From NCBI GenBank assembly GCA_041574955.1, contig JBFGNS010000183.1, positions 1-7,588 of the forward strand: a stretch of 7,588 nt of DNA. The letters run 5' to 3'. This document shows, in pieces, positions 5,439-7,588 of this stretch. This stretch comes from CALZJC01 sp041574955 (lineage in GTDB: Bacteria; Acidobacteriota; Thermoanaerobaculia; Multivoradales; JAHEKO01). Position 1 is the stretch's first letter, and every line of letters begins with the position of its first letter. Below the pieces are notes generated by a model, which saw nothing but the letters and a program-made list of their open reading frames with translations, was not told the origin of the DNA and did not search any database. The position numbers and the translations under genes are program-made.

Positions 5439-6803
5439 ATGACCGACACCACCCTCATGGTGCTGCTCGCCGCCGCCGCCGGCGCGCTGCTCGGCTGGCT
5501 GGCCGGCGCGCTCACCACCCGCCGTGGTGGTGAGCGGCGGCGGCTCGACACCGCCCGCCGCCTGTCCGCCGCCGAGGCCACCGCCGCCGCCGAGGCCGCA
5601 CGCCGCGAGGCCGCCGAGCGCGAGCTGGAGCAGGCCGTCGCCACGGTGCGCCAGCTCGACCGCGAGCTGGCGGCGTCGGCCACCCGCGTCGAGGAGGCCC
5701 AGCGGCTGCTGGGCGAGCAGCAGAGGTTCGTCGAGCGCTCGCGGCGCGAGCTCGAGGCCAGCTTCCAGTCGCTCGCCGCGGCGGCTCTCAGGGGCTCGAG
5801 CGAGCAGTTCCTGTCGCTCGCCGAGCAGCGGCTGGCGGCCGAGCGCAGCCGGGCCGGCGCCGACCTCGAGGAGCGCAAGCAGGCGGTCGAGCGGTTGCTC
5901 GAGCCGCTGCACGAGACGCTCGGCAAGCTCGAGGGGCGCACCGCCGAGATCGAGAAGGCGCGCATCGACGCCTACTCGCGGATCGACAGCCAGGTCCGCG
6001 CCCTGGCCGAGGCCACCGCCGCGCTGCAGGACCAGACCACCTCGCTGGCCTCCGCGCTGCGCGGCTCGCAGGTGCGCGGTCGCTGGGGCGAGGTGGCGCT
6101 ACGCAACATCGCCGAGCTGGCCGGCATGACCGCGCACTGCGACTTCCTCGAGCAGTCGACCACCGACGACGGCGGCAGGCCCGACATGACGGTGCGCCTG
6201 CCCGAGGGCCGCTGGATCGCGGTCGACGCCAAGGCGCCGCTGGCCGCCTACCTCGAGGCCACCGAGGCCACCACCGCCGCCCGGCGGGAGGCGGCGCTCG
6301 ACCGCCACGTCAAGGCGCTGCGCCACCACGTGCGCACCCTGGCCGGCCGCGACTACGCCGAGGCGCTGCCCGGCGACGTCGACCTGGTGGTGATGTTCCT
6401 GCCCGGCGAGCCGTTCCTGGGCGCCGCCTTCGAGCGCGACCCCGACCTGCAGGTCGACGCGCTGCGCGCCAAGGTGCTGCTGGCCACCCCCACCACGCTG
6501 GTGGCGCTGCTGCGCACGGTGGCGATCTACTGGCAGCAGCGCTCGCTGGCCGACAACGCCGCCGCCATCGCCGGCGCGGCGCAGGAGCTGTACGAGCGCG
6601 CCGCCAAGTTCTCGGAAGAGCTGGCCGGCGTCGGCCGCGGTTTGAAGCAGGCGCTCGACGCCTACAACCGCGCCGTCGGCTCGTTCTCGCGCCGCCTGCT
6701 GCCGATGGGCCGGCGGCTCGACGAGATGCAGGTCGCCGAGCAGTCGAAGCGCGAGCTGGCCGCCCCCGAGCCGATCGACGACGAGGTGCGACGGCTGTCG
6801 TAG
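5439..6803 (+). CDS. rmuC: DNA recombination protein RmuC (membrane-anchored PD-(D/E)xK nuclease-like)
   Basis: A 454-residue protein with RmuC architecture. One N-terminal membrane segment (about 6-25) is followed by a basic stop RRGGERRR, a long coiled coil (about 35-205), then the RmuC nuclease-like domain. Signature segments are GRWGE (214-218), a PD motif at 248-249, VDAK (Asp263, Lys265) and KVLLATPTTLVALL (345-358), ending with a helical tail. Pro-Asp followed by Asp-x-Lys fits a PD-(D/E)xK active site. In E. coli, loss of RmuC raises inversion at short inverted repeats, so it is thought to limit rearrangement; the biochemical reaction is not well defined. The ATG at 5439 is chosen because it directly precedes the membrane segment; an in-frame GTG at 5334 would add a 35-residue Pro/Arg-rich leader. 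No ribosome-binding site is evident. The gene converges on pcm. Confidence 0.93.
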   Translation: MTDTTLMVLLAAAAGALLGWLAGALTTRRGGERRRLDTARRLSAAEATAAAEAARREAAERELEQAVATVRQLDRELAASATRVEEAQRLLGEQQRFVERSRRELEASFQSLAAAALRGSSEQFLSLAEQRLAAERSRAGADLEERKQAVERLLEPLHETLGKLEGRTAEIEKARIDAYSRIDSQVRALAEATAALQDQTTSLASALRGSQVRGRWGEVALRNIAELAGMTAHCDFLEQSTTDDGGRPDMTVRLPEGRWIAVDAKAPLAAYLEATEATTAARREAALDRHVKALRHHVRTLAGRDYAEALPGDVDLVVMFLPGEPFLGAAFERDPDLQVDALRAKVLLATPTTLVALLRTVAIYWQQRSLADNAAAIAGAAQELYERAAKFSEELAGVGRGLKQALDAYNRAVGSFSRRLLPMGRRLDEMQVAEQSKRELAAPEPIDDEVRRLS

Positions 6804-6838
6804 CCGGAGCTGCTCACCAGCGGTCGTAGCGAGCGGCC

Positions 6839-6859
6839 TCGCCAAAAGGACCTTGGCGA
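6839..6859. terminator. Hairpin between convergent rmuC and pcm, possible bidirectional terminator
   Basis: TCGCCAA (6839-6845) and TTGGCGA (6853-6859) form a perfect 7-bp stem with a 7-base loop. It lies between the two stop codons (rmuC at 6803, pcm at 6881). The symmetric position suits ending transcription from both sides. No strong T-tract follows on either strand, so this is not a canonical intrinsic terminator. Confidence 0.4.
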
Positions 6860-6880
6860 CGAGATCGGGTTGGCCGCCGC

Positions 6881-7552
6881 CTACGGCTGCTTCTCGACCT
6901 CGCCGATCATCGGCACGAACCGCACCTCGCTCTCCTCGCGCTGCTCGTAGCCGTCCTCGGTGCGGGTGATCACCAGCAGGCCCTGGAAGAAGCCGCCCAC
7001 CGGGATCACCAGCCGGCCGCCGACCTTGAGCTGCTCGCGCAGCGGCTCGGGCACCTTCTTGGGCGCCGCGGTGACGATGATGCCGTCGAACGGCGCCTCC
7101 TCGCGCCACCCCTGGTAGCCGTCGCCGACCCGCAGCTTGACGTTGTCGTAGCCCAGCTCGGCGAGGGTGCGGCCGGCGGTCTCGGCCAGGCTCTCGCGGA
7201 TCTCGATGCTGTAGACCTGCTTGACGATGCGCGACAGCACCGCCGCCTGGTAGCCCGAGCCGGTGCCGATCTCGAGCACCTTGTCGTCCGAGTCGACCCC
7301 CAGCAGGTCGGTCATCAGGGCGACGATGTACGGCTGCGAGATGGTCTGGCCGGCGCCGATCGGCAGCGGGCCGTCGACGTAGGCCGAGGAGCGCTGCTCC
7401 TCGGGCACGAACAGGTGGCGCGGCACCTCCTGCATCGCCGCCAGCACGCGCGGCGAGATCTCCCGCCGGCGGCGGATCTGCTGCTCCACCATGTTGTGGC
7501 GCAGCTCGGCCCACGGATCGCTGGCCGACCGGCGATCGAAAGCTCCCGGCAT
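6881..7552 (-). CDS. pcm: Protein-L-isoaspartate O-methyltransferase
   Basis: A 223-residue SAM-dependent methyltransferase of the PCMT family that methylates L-isoaspartyl residues in age-damaged proteins so they can revert to aspartate. The start region has the family pattern MVEQQI (21-26), followed by VPRHLFVP (43-50), the substrate-site segment GAGQTISQP (66-74), SAM motif I VLEIGTGSGYQ (92-102), the acidic post-motif IE (116-117), VGDGYQGW (142-149), DGIIVTAAP (156-164) and GGRLVIPVG (178-186). Length and motif spacing are normal. The ATG at 7552 gives a 20-residue lead before MVEQQI; the ATG at 7492 is a shorter alternative, and the lead-in residues DPWAELRHN look like normal family sequence. 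It is expected in the cytoplasm. It appears to be transcribed alone from the right and converges on rmuC. Confidence 0.95.
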   Translation of the reverse strand: MPGAFDRRSASDPWAELRHNMVEQQIRRRREISPRVLAAMQEVPRHLFVPEEQRSSAYVDGPLPIGAGQTISQPYIVALMTDLLGVDSDDKVLEIGTGSGYQAAVLSRIVKQVYSIEIRESLAETAGRTLAELGYDNVKLRVGDGYQGWREEAPFDGIIVTAAPKKVPEPLREQLKVGGRLVIPVGGFFQGLLVITRTEDGYEQREESEVRFVPMIGEVEKQP

Positions 7553-7560
7553 CTGCGGCG

Positions 7561-7568
7561 AGGCTAGC
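7561..7568 (-). promoter_or_regulatory. Possible extended -10 element of pcm
   Basis: On the minus strand TGCTAGCCT ends 8 bases before the pcm ATG, a TGn-TAGCCT arrangement like the TGCTAGACT before the beta-CASP gene. If real, transcription starts almost at the ATG, implying a near-leaderless message. The -35 region falls at or beyond the window edge, so this is weak. Confidence 0.22.
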
Positions 7569-7588
7569 AGTCCGCTCTCCGCCGCGCC

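Noticed and set aside
6099..7514. 471-codon minus-strand frame across rmuC and pcm
   Set aside because: It runs through pcm in another frame on the same strand and antisense to rmuC. No family motif is present, while both real genes have complete signatures.

Overview
This is a very GC-rich bacterial chromosomal segment carrying mostly housekeeping-type genes. Third codon positions are nearly all G or C, several genes appear to use GTG starts, and long spurious frames lie opposite the real genes. A YqjD/ElaB-like DUF883 protein, RmuC and Pcm point to a Gram-negative-type bacterium. Acidobacteriota, Myxococcota or another GC-rich deltaproteobacterial-type lineage would fit, but nothing here fixes the phylum.

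Left block (1-3479, minus strand). Five genes are read leftwards: a DUF883 membrane-anchor protein, a 75-residue protein with a similar C-terminal membrane segment, a calcineurin-like metallophosphoesterase, an M16 zinc peptidase, and a second M16-fold protein cut by the left window edge. The last three are joined by 1-base and 4-base overlaps, so they are probably translationally coupled. The M16 pair looks like a split heterodimer: the first subunit has the HxxEH zinc site but lacks the Arg/Tyr pair, and the second has lost HxxEH.

Middle (3480-5438). A short divergent intergenic region separates the left block from a plus-strand MBL/beta-CASP ribonuclease-like gene. Starting 7 bases after that gene's stop is a compact repeat cluster (5001-5188). 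It holds two direct copies of a 65-68-base palindromic element, one with a perfect 18-bp inverted repeat, followed by three tandem 12-mers sharing the core CCTGTCACC. The cluster ends about 50 bases before a complete tRNA-Ala(CGC) gene with G3-U70 and an encoded CCA.

Right block (5439-7552). rmuC (plus strand) converges on pcm (minus strand), with a small hairpin between them.

I see no phage gene, CRISPR array, toxin-antitoxin pair, recognisable defence system or complete insertion sequence. The parts most worth following up are the repeat cluster next to the tRNA, the split M16 pair, and the DUF883/small protein/phosphoesterase/M16 gene string.
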